From: Streptomyces sp. NBC_01217
GTDB lineage: Bacteria; Actinomycetota; Actinomycetes; Streptomycetales; Streptomycetaceae
Direction: 5' to 3'
DNA length: 64,000 bases
Assembly: GCF_035994185.1 (NCBI RefSeq)
Contig: NZ_CP108538.1
Location: 4,875,501-4,939,500 of the forward strand
Each line of letters opens with the position of its first letter. Within the stretch, counting starts at the first letter, position 1. The notes under the pieces are model-generated. The model was not told where the DNA came from. It was given only the letters and a program-made list of their open reading frames with translations, and did no database searches. Position numbers and translations under genes: made by a program. This document shows, piece by piece, positions 1 through 8,743 of this stretch.

Positions 1-2
1 AA

Positions 3-24
3 AGAACCGAGATGGTTCGGTTCT
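3..24 (+). promoter_or_regulatory. Inverted repeat in bldC leader
   Basis: Two perfect 8-bp arms (AGAACCGA at 3-10 and TCGGTTCT at 17-24) with a 6-nt spacer lie directly upstream of the bldC ribosome binding site GAGGAGG (28-34). It could be an operator or a leader hairpin; the sequence alone does not decide. Confidence 0.4.
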
Positions 25-40
25 CCCGAGGAGGCCGCTC

Positions 41-247
41 ATGACCGCTCGCACCCCTGATGCCGAGCCGCTGCTGACCCCGGCTGAGGTTGCCACGATG
101 TTCCGCGTGGACCCGAAGACGGTTACCCGCTGGGCCAAGGCGGGCAAGCTCACGTCCATCCGCACGCTCGGTGGACATCGCCGGTACCGCGAGGCAGAGG
201 TCCGCGCACTGCTTGCGGGTATTCCGCAGCAGCGCAGCGAGGCCTGA
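41..247 (+). CDS. bldC: BldC, small MerR-like developmental regulator
   Basis: This is a 68-residue DNA-binding protein with a single winged-helix domain of the MerR type and no effector or coiled-coil domain. It carries the helix-turn-helix core LLTPAEVATMFRVDPKTV and the wing segment TLGGHRRYREAEV. Length and sequence match Streptomyces BldC as I remember it. BldC binds direct repeats cooperatively and delays the switch from vegetative growth to sporulation. The ATG lies 6 nt after GAGGAGG. A strong hairpin terminator at 377-416 ends the unit, so the gene is probably monocistronic. Confidence 0.96.
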   Translation: MTARTPDAEPLLTPAEVATMFRVDPKTVTRWAKAGKLTSIRTLGGHRRYREAEVRALLAGIPQQRSEA

Positions 248-376
248 CACACCCCCTGTCGCCGCGCCACAACAGGGCTTCCGGGTCCCCCAACCCGTAC
301 AGGCCCACCCATAGCTCCACATGACGGGCGCCCGCCCCAACGGGCGCCATACCTGTGCAATACGGGTGCGTCGTTC

Positions 377-416
377 GATCGCGCTGGACTCCGCCGGGTC
401 CAGCGCGATCTTTTTT
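377..416 (+). terminator. Intrinsic terminator of bldC
   Basis: A perfect 13-bp stem (377-389 with 398-410) and an 8-nt loop are followed by six T residues (411-416). This is a textbook Rho-independent terminator, unusually T-rich for this genome. It lies about 130 bp past the bldC stop. Confidence 0.92.
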
Positions 417-420
417 GTGC

Positions 421-802
421 TCTCACGACCTCGGGGTCCTGCCCGCCCACGCCTCTCAAGGCTGCCAGAAGCTGCACAGGGCCGTATATGGGCGCCGCTG
501 GAAACCGGCCGTCCGGTCGGCTCCGTTCGGCTTCGGGCGGGCGCCGTGCGGGCTTGCGCGACTCTGTGCGGGACTGTTCCCGGCCGCCCCGGGGAGGCCG
601 GAACGGGGCGGTTCGGAGGGTCCCGCGGTGCTCCGCGTCGCTGCCCTCCGAGTGGTGCAATTGCACATATTAAATTCGCCAGTTGTAGGAAGGGAGTAAA
701 GCCACCCCTTCTCAAAACTCATTCGGTGACTCCCGTCACACTGCACGAGTCTTGCCAAGTGCGAGCCTGCCACCTTCGAGAAGCGGAATATCGCGCCATT
801 GG
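421..802. other. Spacer without recognisable gene
   Basis: This stretch lies between the bldC terminator and the leftward small gene at 803-1069. I see no reading frame with a convincing start and family signature. A short AT-richer patch at about 659-680 may hold a promoter element, but I could not assign one. Confidence 0.4.
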
Positions 803-1069
803 TCACCCGGGTGAAGGGCTTTCGTCCCGGGCCCCCCGGCCTTCCCGGGGGCCATTCGGGGGGCTGCTCCCGGGGTCGTCGTCGCTTTCCGGGCACAGCA
901 CCGTCTGCTCGGAGGGGAATGCGGCCTGGGAGGCCGTCACGGGCTCCATGGCGAGCCGCAGGAGCCGGTGGCAGATCGGACAGTGGTGAGTGAGATGGCG
1001 ATAGCCGGAAGCGGCGGCCAGATGAGCGCGCAGGAGCGCGCGGGTCTCGTGCCCAGTGGACGCCGCCAT
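803..1069 (-). CDS. Small protein with a CPxCH zinc-knuckle-like motif (DUF6274-like)
   Basis: An 88-residue protein with the conserved-looking core HETRALLRAHLAAASGYRHL followed by HHCPICHRLLRLAM. The clustered His and Cys residues suggest metal binding. I recall it as a conserved Streptomyces protein next to bldC (DUF6274 family), but its function is unknown. The ATG at 1069 is preferred because GGGAGG lies 9 nt upstream. The in-frame GTG at 1078 directly abuts that Shine-Dalgarno. The C-terminal third is low-complexity (Ser, Pro, Asp). Confidence 0.7.
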   Translation of the reverse strand: MAASTGHETRALLRAHLAAASGYRHLTHHCPICHRLLRLAMEPVTASQAAFPSEQTVLCPESDDDPGSSPPNGPREGRGARDESPSPG

Positions 1070-1166
1070 ACGCGCCACCTCCCGGTGGACCGCCGCCCCA
1101 CACCGGGAAACAGGGGCGGCCCCTGGTTTCTGAGTACTCGTTGGCAGTTGCCGGAGTCAAGACACG

Positions 1167-1200
1167 CGAAAGCCCGGATCCTTGAGGATCCGGGCTTTCG
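1167..1200 (-). terminator. Hairpin terminator after tRNA-Asp
   Basis: A perfect 15-bp stem (1167-1181 with 1186-1200) with a 4-nt loop lies 7 nt past the 3' end of the leftward tRNA-Asp. No long T tract follows, as is common in Streptomyces. Confidence 0.75.
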
Positions 1201-1206
1201 TTACTG

Positions 1207-1281
1207 CGGTCCTGACGGGATTTGAACCCGCGGCCTCCACCTTGACAGGGTGGCGAGCACTCCAAACTGCTCCACAGGACC
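1207..1281 (-). tRNA. tRNA-Asp (GTC), copy 1
   Basis: It folds as a cloverleaf with acceptor stem GGTCCTG/CAGGACC, anticodon stem CCACC/GGTGG and loop CTGTCAA, so the anticodon is GTC. CCA is not encoded. The sequence is identical to the copy at 7748-7822. Confidence 0.96.
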
Positions 1282-1417
1282 AGGTTTTCGCTGCTGCCTC
1301 GCGGCTGGCTGCGAAGACAGACTCTACAGCAGGTCAGAGGGTCCGGTCGACCTCACCGAAGGTGGTGGTCCCGTTACGCCTCCGACCGGGGCCGTTACGT
1401 CTCCGGGCAGGGCCGTC

Positions 1418-4400
1418 TCACGGGGCCGCCGCGTCGATCGCCTTCACGATCCGCTTGTCGGAGACGGGGTAGGCCGTCCCCAGGGCGTGTGCGAAATAGC
1501 TGACCCGCAGCTCCTCGATCATCCAGCGGATGTCCAGGACCTCCTGAGGAACGGGCCTGCCCTGCGGCATCTGTTCGAGCAGCCAGGCGTACTCGTCCTG
1601 CATCTCGTGGACCTTGTCCATGCGCGTGGTGTCCCGCTGGACGGCCGTGGGCATCTGCTGGAGTCGGCGGTCCACGGCGACCAGATAGCGCATCAGGTCG
1701 GGCAGCCTGCGCAGCCCGGTCTTCGTGACGAAGCCCGGCGGCACGAGGGCCGCGAGCTGGTCCCGCGCATCGGTGACGTTGTTGACCAGGACCAGGCTGC
1801 TGGTGGCCTTCAGCCGCCGCTCGCAGGCCTGCCAGGCGGCCAGCACCTGCTGGACCTGCTTGACCGTGTGCTCGGTCAGGGCGACGAGGTCGGTGCGCAC
1901 CTTGTCGTACAGCTTCCGGAACGACTCCTCGTCCCAGGCCGGGCCGCCGTGCGCGCCGATCAGCCGGTCGGCGGCCGCCGTCGCGCAGTCCTCGAAGAGC
2001 GCCTGGATGGAGCCGTGCGGATTGCGGGACAGGGCCAGCTTCTGCTGATTCGTCAGCTTGTCCGAGGCGAACTTCGCCGGGTTCACCGGCACGTTCAGCA
2101 TGATCAGCTTCCGGGTGCCGAGCCACATCGCCTGCTGCTGCTCGACCTCGGTGTCGAAGAGACGTACGGCCACGGTCTCGCCCTGGTCGACGAGCGCCGG
2201 GTACGCCTTGACCGGCTGGCCGGCCCGACGGGTCTCGAAGACCCGGTTCAGGGTGCCGATCGTCCAGTCCGTGAGGCCGGACCGCTCGATGGACTCGCCT
2301 GACGGGCCCGCGGTGGCCGCAGCGGCCTTGGAGAGGGCCTGGCGGGCCTTGGGGCGCAGCTGGAGCTTCAGCGCCTCCAGGTCCTTGTCCTCGGCCACCT
2401 TGCGGCGCCGCTCGTCGACGATCCGGAACGTGATCTTCAGGTGGTCGGGGATGCGGTCCAGGTAGAAGTCGTCGGCGGAGACCGGGACGCCGACCATGCG
2501 CTGGAGCTCACGCGCGAGCGTGACCGGCAGTGGCTCCTGCAGCGGCACGGCCCGGTCCAGGAACTTGTCCGCGTAGTTCGGCGCGGGGACGTAGTGCCGG
2601 CGGATCGGCTTGGGCAGCGAGCGGATCAGCTCGGTGACCACTTCCTCGCGCAGGCCCGGGATCTGCCAGTCGAAGCCCTCGGCGGTGACCTGGTTGAGCA
2701 CCTGGAGCGGGACGTGGACGGTCACACCGTCGGCGTCCGCGCCCGGCTCGAACTGGTACGTCACCTTGAACTTGAGCTTCCCCTGCCGCCAGGAGTCCGG
2801 GTAGTCGTCCTTGGTGACGGCCCCGGCCTTCTCGTTGATGAGCATCGAACGCTCGAAGTCCAGCGCGTCAGGCTCGTCGCGGCGCTTTTGCTTCCACCAG
2901 GAGTCGAAGTGCGCCCCGGAGACCACGTGCTCGGGGATGCGCTGGTCATAGAAGTCGAAGAGCGTCTCGTCGTCCACGAGGATGTCGCGGCGCCGGGCGC
3001 GGTGCTCAAGCTCCTCGACCTCGCCGAGGAGCTTGCGGTTGTCGTGGAAGAACTGGTGGTGCGTCCGCCAGTCGCCCTCGACCAGGGCATTGCGGATGAA
3101 CAGATCGCGGGAGGTCTCGGCGTCGATCCGGCCGAAATTGATCTTGCGCTGGGCGATGATCGGCACCCCGTAGAGCGTGACCCGCTCGTACGCCATCACC
3201 GCCGCCTGGTCCTTCTCCCAGTGCGGCTCGCTGTAGGTGCGCTTCAGCAGATGCTGGGCCAGCGGCTCGATCCACTCCGGCTCGACCCTGGCGTTGACCC
3301 GTGCCCACAGCCGGGACGTCTCGACCAGCTCGGCCGACATCACGAACCGCGGCTGCTTCTTGAAGAGCGCCGATCCGGGGAAGATCGCGAACTTGGCGCT
3401 GCGGGCCCCCAGGTACTCGTTCTTCTCGGTGTCCTTCAGCCCGATGTGCGACAGCAGCCCGGCCAGCAGCGAGGTGTGCACCGACTGCTCGGGCGCGTCC
3501 TCCTCGTTCAGCTGGATGCCCATCTGCTTGGCGACCGTGCGCAGCTGCGTATAGATGTCCTGCCATTCGCGGATGCGCAGGAAGTTCAGATACTCCTGCT
3601 TGCACATCCGGCGGAAGCTGGACGAGCCGCGCTCCTTCTGCTGCTCACGGACGTACCGCCACAGATTCAGGAACGCCAGGAAGTCCGATGTCTCGTCCTT
3701 GAAGCGGGCGTGCTGCTGATCGGCCTGCGTCTGCTTCTCCGAGGGCCGCTCGCGCGGGTCCTGGATGGAGAGCGCGGCGGCGATCACCATGACCTCGCGG
3801 GCACAGCCGTTGCGCTCGGCCTCGATGACCATGCGGGCCAGGCGCGGGTCGACGGGCAGCTGCGAGAGCTTCCGGCCGAGCTCGGTGAGCCGCTGCCCCT
3901 TCTTCCCCTCCTGGGGGGACTTCTCCTCCAGATCCAGCGCGCCCAGCTCCTGGAGGAGCTGGATGCCGTCCCGGATGTTGCGGTGGTCCGGCGGATCGAT
4001 GAAGGGGAACTTCTCGATGTCGCCGAGGCCGGCCGCGGTCATCTGGAGGATGACGGAGGCGAGGTTCGTACGGAGGATCTCGGGGTCGGTGAACTCCGGA
4101 CGGGTCAGGAAGTCGTCCTCGGAGTACAGCCGGATGCAGATGCCGTCCGACGTACGGCCGCAGCGGCCCTTGCGCTGGTTGGCGCTGGCCTGCGAGATCC
4201 GTTCGATCGGCAGCCGCTGGACCTTGGTGCGGTGGCTGTAGCGGGAGATCCGGGCATTGCCCGGGTCGATCACGTACTTGATGCCGGGGACGGTCAGCGA
4301 GGTCTCGGCGACGTTCGTCGCCAGAACGATCCTCCGGCCCGTATGGCGCTGGAAGACACGGTGCTGCTCGGCGTGCGACAGGCGCGCGTAGAGGGGGAGC

Positions 4401-5353
4401 ACCTCGGTGTGGCGGAGATTCTTCTTGTTCAGCGCGTCCGCGGTGTCGCGGATCTCGCGCTCGCCGGAGAGGAAGACCAGGACATCGCCGGGCCCCTCCG
4501 CCTGGAGCTCGTCGACGGCGTCGCAGATCGCCGTGATCTGGTCGCGGTCGGAGTCGTCCCCCTCCTCTTCGAGGAGGGGGCGGTAACGCACCTCGACCGG
4601 GTACGTACGCCCGCTGACCTCGACGATCGGCGCCTTGCCGAAGTGGCGTGCGAACCGCTCGGGGTCGATCGTCGCCGAGGTGATGACGACCTTCAGATCC
4701 GGGCGCTTGGGCAGCAGCCTGGCCAGATAGCCGAGCAGGAAGTCGATGTTCAGCGACCGCTCGTGGGCCTCGTCGATGATGATCGTGTCGTACGCGCGCA
4801 GCTCGCGGTCCGTCTGGATCTCGGCGAGCAGGATGCCGTCCGTCATCAGCTTGACGAACGTCGCGTCGGGGTTCACCTGGTCGGTGAAGCGGACCTTCCA
4901 GCCGACCGCCTCGCCCAGCGGCGTCTTCAGCTCCTCCGCGACGCGCTCGGCGACCGTACGGGCCGCGATCCGGCGCGGCTGGGTGTGCCCGATCATGCCC
5001 CGGACACCGCGCCCCAGCTCCATGCAGATCTTCGGGATCTGCGTGGTCTTGCCGGAGCCGGTCTCCCCGGCGACGATCACGACCTGGTGGTCGCGTATCG
5101 CCTCCAGGATCTCGTCCTTCTTCTGGCTGACCGGGAGCTGTTCCGGGTACGACACGGCGGGCACCCGCCCGGCACGCAGCGCGAGCCGCTCGGAAGCCCT
5201 TCCTGCCTCGGTGGCGATCTCGTCCAGCACGGACTGCCGGGCCTCGGGCTTGCGGATGCGGCGCGCCCCTTCGAGACGACGGCCGAGCCGGTGCGCGTCG
5301 CGGAGCGAGAGCTGTCCGAGCAGGGACTGGAGATCAGCGAAGGAAGTAGACAT
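1418..5353 (-). CDS. hrpA: HrpA-type DEAH-box ATP-dependent RNA helicase
   Basis: A 1311-residue helicase of the long bacterial HrpA family, which remodels RNA or ribonucleoprotein using ATP. Walker A is GETGSGKT at residues 96-103, the DEAH box is at 194-197 inside IIIDEAHERS, and motif III SAT is at 225-227. The C-terminal helicase domain carries the motif VI segment QRKGRCGRTSDG. A helicase-associated region and a long DUF3418-like tail follow. Length agrees with actinobacterial HrpA (about 1300 residues). The gene stands alone between tRNA-Asp and a divergent secreted-protein gene. In E. coli HrpA has been linked to rescue of stalled or collided ribosomes; that role is not demonstrated here. 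Confidence 0.95.
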   Translation of the reverse strand: MSTSFADLQSLLGQLSLRDAHRLGRRLEGARRIRKPEARQSVLDEIATEAGRASERLALRAGRVPAVSYPEQLPVSQKKDEILEAIRDHQVVIVAGETGSGKTTQIPKICMELGRGVRGMIGHTQPRRIAARTVAERVAEELKTPLGEAVGWKVRFTDQVNPDATFVKLMTDGILLAEIQTDRELRAYDTIIIDEAHERSLNIDFLLGYLARLLPKRPDLKVVITSATIDPERFARHFGKAPIVEVSGRTYPVEVRYRPLLEEEGDDSDRDQITAICDAVDELQAEGPGDVLVFLSGEREIRDTADALNKKNLRHTEVLPLYARLSHAEQHRVFQRHTGRRIVLATNVAETSLTVPGIKYVIDPGNARISRYSHRTKVQRLPIERISQASANQRKGRCGRTSDGICIRLYSEDDFLTRPEFTDPEILRTNLASVILQMTAAGLGDIEKFPFIDPPDHRNIRDGIQLLQELGALDLEEKSPQEGKKGQRLTELGRKLSQLPVDPRLARMVIEAERNGCAREVMVIAAALSIQDPRERPSEKQTQADQQHARFKDETSDFLAFLNLWRYVREQQKERGSSSFRRMCKQEYLNFLRIREWQDIYTQLRTVAKQMGIQLNEEDAPEQSVHTSLLAGLLSHIGLKDTEKNEYLGARSAKFAIFPGSALFKKQPRFVMSAELVETSRLWARVNARVEPEWIEPLAQHLLKRTYSEPHWEKDQAAVMAYERVTLYGVPIIAQRKINFGRIDAETSRDLFIRNALVEGDWRTHHQFFHDNRKLLGEVEELEHRARRRDILVDDETLFDFYDQRIPEHVVSGAHFDSWWKQKRRDEPDALDFERSMLINEKAGAVTKDDYPDSWRQGKLKFKVTYQFEPGADADGVTVHVPLQVLNQVTAEGFDWQIPGLREEVVTELIRSLPKPIRRHYVPAPNYADKFLDRAVPLQEPLPVTLARELQRMVGVPVSADDFYLDRIPDHLKITFRIVDERRRKVAEDKDLEALKLQLRPKARQALSKAAAATAGPSGESIERSGLTDWTIGTLNRVFETRRAGQPVKAYPALVDQGETVAVRLFDTEVEQQQAMWLGTRKLIMLNVPVNPAKFASDKLTNQQKLALSRNPHGSIQALFEDCATAAADRLIGAHGGPAWDEESFRKLYDKVRTDLVALTEHTVKQVQQVLAAWQACERRLKATSSLVLVNNVTDARDQLAALVPPGFVTKTGLRRLPDLMRYLVAVDRRLQQMPTAVQRDTTRMDKVHEMQDEYAWLLEQMPQGRPVPQEVLDIRWMIEELRVSYFAHALGTAYPVSDKRIVKAIDAAAP

Positions 5354-5508
5354 ACGGAGCCCAGGATCTCACCCGGGCCCGACGAACGGCGAACGTATTT
5401 CGTGCGGTCCGGGTCACCATGTCGGCACTGCGCGCAGCCGCGGGGTCACAGCACGTACCATTTCCGGCAGCTGACCACCCATTGCCCCTGTCCGGAAAGG
5501 CCGGTCCC

Positions 5509-5889
5509 GTGTCCCGTACGCAGTGGTGCTGCCTGATGGCGGTGCTCGCGGTCGTACTGGGACTGCTCTGCGGACCGGCGACGGCCGGCGTGGCTGCTGA
5601 TGAGGCCGGCGCCGGGAGCGTGGCTGCCACGGACAGTCCCACCGTCGTCGTGTCGGCCATGGACCGGGACGGTGCCCCGGGCTGCGGCAGGAGCCGGAAG
5701 CACGAGGACGGCGAGCCCGCGCTGCCGGGCCGGGCCCGTGCGGCGTACGACCAGGCGCCCGGCCTCGCCCAGTGGGGCCTGCCCGCCGCCACCGGCCAGG
5801 GACCGGTCCGCCCGTCCGTATGGATAAGGCTGCACGGCCCCGCGGCTGCCGCGCCCACTCCGGTCGAGCTCTCCGTGCTGAGGGTGTAG
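5509..5889 (+). CDS. Small secreted protein of unknown function
   Basis: A 126-residue protein if started at GTG 5509, which has GGAAAGG (5494-5500) 8 nt upstream. An in-frame ATG at 5419 would place 30 charged residues before the hydrophobic segment. From the GTG start the N-terminus is short, followed by the hydrophobic run LMAVLAVVLGLLCGPATAG, which looks like a Sec signal peptide. The mature part is small and contains one Cys and a C-terminal strand-rich tail. I recognise no catalytic motif. It lies divergent from hrpA and just upstream of the DsbA/CcdA pair. Confidence 0.65.
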   Translation: MSRTQWCCLMAVLAVVLGLLCGPATAGVAADEAGAGSVAATDSPTVVVSAMDRDGAPGCGRSRKHEDGEPALPGRARAAYDQAPGLAQWGLPAATGQGPVRPSVWIRLHGPAAAAPTPVELSVLRV

Positions 5890-5949
5890 ACGACCGCTCT
5901 CCGACCGGCCGTCCCTCTTCCCTCCCGCATCACCAGCACGGAGTCCCGC

Positions 5950-6765
5950 ATGCCCAAGTCCCAGTCCTCACGTACGCCGTCGTCCCGGAAGCCGCTGATC
6001 TACGGCGCCGGAGTCGTACTCGCCGCGGCCCTGCTCGGTTACGTCTCCTACCGGGCCACCGCCCCCGACCGCTCGGGCTCTTCCTCCTCCTCCTCCTCCT
6101 CCTCCTCCTCGGTCGCCGAGGTCACCACGGACCCGGACGCCGGTGTCTATCCCGAGCTGGAGAAGCTCGCCCGGCGCGACGCCGGTGACAAGCTCGCGCA
6201 GGGCCGCGAGGACGCACCCGTCGTCCTCATCGAGTACGCCGACTTCAAGTGCGGCTACTGCGGCAAGTTCGCCCGCGACACCGAACCCGCCCTGGTGAAG
6301 AAGTACGTCGACAACGGCACCCTGCGCATCGAGTGGCGCAACTTCCCGATCTTCGGCGCCGAGTCCGAGGCCGTCGCGCGCGCCGCATGGGCAGCGGGGC
6401 AGCAGAGCCGCTTCTGGCAGTTCCACCGCGCCGCGTACGCCGAGGGCGCCAAGGAGAAGGGGTTCGGCAAGGACCGGCTGAAGGCGCTCGCCCAGCAGGC
6501 CGGGGTCGCTGACCTCGACCGGTTCGCGCGGGACATGGACGGCTCCGCCGCCGCCACCGCCGTGGCCAAGGACCAGGAACAGGGGTACGGGATCGGCGCG
6601 ACCTCCACCCCGACCTTCCTCATCAACGGCCGCCCGGTCGCCGGAGCCCAGCCCGTGGAGACCTTCACCCAGCTCATCGAGGCGGCGGCCGAGAAGGCCC
6701 GCGAGACCGAGGACACCAAGAACGGCGAGGGCGCTGAGGGCGCCGCCGAGGGCAGCGCGAAATGA
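5950..6765 (+). CDS. Membrane-anchored DsbA/BdbD-type thiol oxidoreductase
   Basis: A 271-residue thioredoxin-fold protein. Residues 1-14 are basic, 15-34 form a membrane anchor or uncleaved signal, and 43-54 are a run of Ser. The DsbA-like domain starts near residue 85, with catalytic CGYC at 101-104 and the cis-Pro loop TSTPTF (Pro 221). It probably catalyses disulfide exchange in extracytoplasmic proteins. The stop overlaps the start of the CcdA-like gene by 4 bp (ATGA), so the two are translationally coupled, which fits a thiol shuttle with a membrane redox partner. Whether it oxidises or reduces cannot be told from sequence. Confidence 0.9.
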   Translation: MPKSQSSRTPSSRKPLIYGAGVVLAAALLGYVSYRATAPDRSGSSSSSSSSSSSVAEVTTDPDAGVYPELEKLARRDAGDKLAQGREDAPVVLIEYADFKCGYCGKFARDTEPALVKKYVDNGTLRIEWRNFPIFGAESEAVARAAWAAGQQSRFWQFHRAAYAEGAKEKGFGKDRLKALAQQAGVADLDRFARDMDGSAAATAVAKDQEQGYGIGATSTPTFLINGRPVAGAQPVETFTQLIEAAAEKARETEDTKNGEGAEGAAEGSAK

Positions 6766-7610
6766 CGGCCGACATCGGCTACTTCGCAGCCCTCCTCGGC
6801 GGGCTGCTCGCCCTGGTCAGCCCATGCAGCGCACTGCTGCTGCCCGCCTTCTTCGCGTACTCCATCGACTCCGCATCGCGGCTTCTGGCCCGTACCGGCA
6901 TCTTCTACGCCGGTCTGGCCACCACACTGGTCCCGCTCGGCGCCGCCGGTTCGTACGCCGGACGGCTCTTCTACAGCCACCGCGACGCGCTCGTCCTCGG
7001 CGCGGGGTGGCTGATCATCACGCTCGGCATCGCGCAGATCGTCGGGCTGGGCTTCGCCTCGCGCCGGATCGTCGCCCTCAGCGGCCGGATCCGCCCGACC
7101 ACCGCCGCATCCGTCTATGCGCTGGGCGCCGTGTACGGACTGGCGGGTTTCTGCGCGGGGCCGATCCTCGGCAGCGTCCTCACCGTGGCGGCGGTCAGCG
7201 GCAGCCCGGTCTACGGCGGACTGCTGCTCGCCGTCTACGCCCTGGGCATGGCGGTCCCGCTCTTCCTGCTCGCGCTGCTCTGGGAACGCTTCGACCTGGG
7301 CCGGCGCGCCTGGCTGCGCGGTCGCACCCTCCGGCTCGGCCGCTTCGAGCTGCACACCACGACGCTGCTGTCCGGGCTCTTCTTCATCGGTCTCGGCGCG
7401 CTCTTCCTCGCGTACGACGGGACGACGGCGCTGCCCGGACTGCTGGACGTGGACGACTCGTTCGCCGTCGAGCAGTGGGCCCAGCGCATCGGAGAGCATG
7501 TGCCGGACGCGATGGCGCTGGTGGCCGCGGTCGCGGTGGTGCTGCTGGTGCTGGCGGTAAGGGCGTGGCGCGGCCGGGGCGCGAACTCGGCGGAGCGGGA
7601 AGAAGCCTGA
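6762..7610 (+). CDS. CcdA/DsbD-like membrane thiol-redox transporter
   Basis: A 282-residue polytopic membrane protein with about six hydrophobic segments. The first segment carries the CcdA signature LALVSPCSALLLPAF and the fourth carries GFCAGPILGSV. These two Cys residues would form the redox pair that moves electrons across the membrane. It overlaps the DsbA-like gene by 4 bp and is its likely partner. CcdA homologues support cytochrome c maturation or feed electrons to secreted thioredoxins. No cytochrome c genes are adjacent, so the substrate is open. A hairpin terminator follows the stop. Confidence 0.88.
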   Translation: MTADIGYFAALLGGLLALVSPCSALLLPAFFAYSIDSASRLLARTGIFYAGLATTLVPLGAAGSYAGRLFYSHRDALVLGAGWLIITLGIAQIVGLGFASRRIVALSGRIRPTTAASVYALGAVYGLAGFCAGPILGSVLTVAAVSGSPVYGGLLLAVYALGMAVPLFLLALLWERFDLGRRAWLRGRTLRLGRFELHTTTLLSGLFFIGLGALFLAYDGTTALPGLLDVDDSFAVEQWAQRIGEHVPDAMALVAAVAVVLLVLAVRAWRGRGANSAEREEA

Positions 7611-7615
7611 CACGG

Positions 7616-7646
7616 CGAAGGCCCCGTCCATCGGACGGGGCCTTCG
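7616..7646. terminator. Bidirectional hairpin terminator
   Basis: A perfect 14-bp stem (7616-7629 with 7633-7646) with a 3-nt loop lies between the rightward CcdA-like gene and the leftward tRNA cluster. It is placed to end transcripts from both sides. Confidence 0.8.
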
Positions 7647-7651
7647 GGTGG

Positions 7652-7725
7652 TGGCTGGGGCCGGGATCGAACCGGCGACCTATCGCTTTTCAGGCGATCG
7701 CTCGTACCAACTGAGCTACCCAGCC
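7652..7725 (-). tRNA. tRNA-Phe (GAA)
   Basis: A cloverleaf with acceptor stem GGCTGGG/CCCAGCC and anticodon loop CTGAAAA (anticodon GAA). It is the last gene of a leftward Glu-Asp-Phe cluster. CCA is not encoded. Confidence 0.96.
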
Positions 7726-7747
7726 ACGCAGCTCACAAGGGCTGCAG

Positions 7748-7822
7748 CGGTCCTGACGGGATTTGAACCCGCGGCCTCCACCTTGACAGGGTGGCGAGCA
7801 CTCCAAACTGCTCCACAGGACC
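7748..7822 (-). tRNA. tRNA-Asp (GTC), copy 2
   Basis: The gene sequence is identical to the copy at 1207-1281, with loop CTGTCAA and anticodon GTC. It is the middle gene of the leftward tRNA cluster. Confidence 0.96.
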
Positions 7823-7860
7823 AAGCTGTTGTGCGACTAAGTGTCGCACAAGGTTGTGCG

Positions 7861-7933
7861 TGCCCCCAACGGGATTCGAACCCGTGCTACCGCCTTGAAA
7901 GGGCGGCGTCCTGGGCCACTAGACGATGAGGGC
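7861..7933 (-). tRNA. tRNA-Glu (TTC)
   Basis: A cloverleaf with acceptor stem GCCCTCA/TGGGGGC, anticodon stem CCGCC/GGCGG and loop CTTTCAA (anticodon TTC). It is the first gene of the leftward Glu-Asp-Phe cluster. Confidence 0.96.
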
Positions 7934-8196
7934 AGAACTGCTGGTGCTGTTGCTTCTTCGTCTGTCGCCCCAGGGGACGTGAGAAGCATGTGACTCCGCT
8001 TTCCCTCAAGAGGTTCCGCTTCTCCTTCAACCTCTAGGGTTTCAGAACGGTCAAGCCCTGACCGGCGCCCTTGGGCACGTCGGAGACTGTACTACGGCAT
8101 TTCGGCGTCAGCCAAACCGAAATCTCGTCCGGGGTCGGCGGGCGGCGGGCGGTTCGGTCCGGGGCGCGGTGAGCGGCCGTACGGGACAATGACGGG

Positions 8197-8547
8197 GTGC
8201 TGGAGATGACGCGCGAAGAGTTCGAAGAACTGGTCGCCGAGGCGCTGGACCGGATCCCGCCGGAGCTGACGCGGCTGATGGACAACGTCGCGGTGTTCGT
8301 CGAGGACGAACCGGACCCCGGCGATCCGGAGCTGCTCGGGCTGTACGAGGGCACGCCGCTGACGGATCGCGGCGAGTGGTACGCGGGGGTGCTGCCGGAC
8401 CGGATCACCATCTACCGCGGGCCGACGCTGCGTATGTGCGAGTCGCGCGAGGACGTCGTCGCCGAGACCGAGATCACGGTCGTCCATGAGATCGCCCATC
8501 ACTTCGGCATCGACGACGAGAGGCTGCACGCGCTCGGCTACGGATGA
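8197..8547 (+). CDS. Mini zinc metallopeptidase (PF06262-like)
   Basis: A 116-residue protein with a zincin motif HEIAHHFGIDD at residues 97-107 (HExxH plus a downstream acidic pair). The N-terminal segment EEFEELVAEALDRIPPEL is typical of the small actinobacterial metallopeptidase family PF06262. Its size matches this minimal-protease family, for which I know no established physiological substrate. Start GTG 8197 gives MLEMTREEFEE; ATG 8206 is an alternative three codons later. It stands alone after the tRNA cluster. Confidence 0.85.
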   Translation: MLEMTREEFEELVAEALDRIPPELTRLMDNVAVFVEDEPDPGDPELLGLYEGTPLTDRGEWYAGVLPDRITIYRGPTLRMCESREDVVAETEITVVHEIAHHFGIDDERLHALGYG

Positions 8548-8743
8548 GGTGAGCCGGCTGAGATGAGCCGGCTGGGCATGCGGGCGTGCGAGCGGGCGCG
8601 TGAGCGTCGTGCAGGAGGCGTGCGGGAGGTGTGCGGGCCGGGCGTGGGGCGTGTCCCGGGCGGGGCAACGGGAGTTGGGCACAGCGCCCCCCGCTTCACC
8701 CCGTACCGCTCCGCCCTCTCTTCGCACCCCCGGAGGTGCCCCC

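Noticed and set aside
2441..5536. Long rightward open frame opposite hrpA
   Set aside because: Antisense shadow of a clear helicase gene; no family signature.
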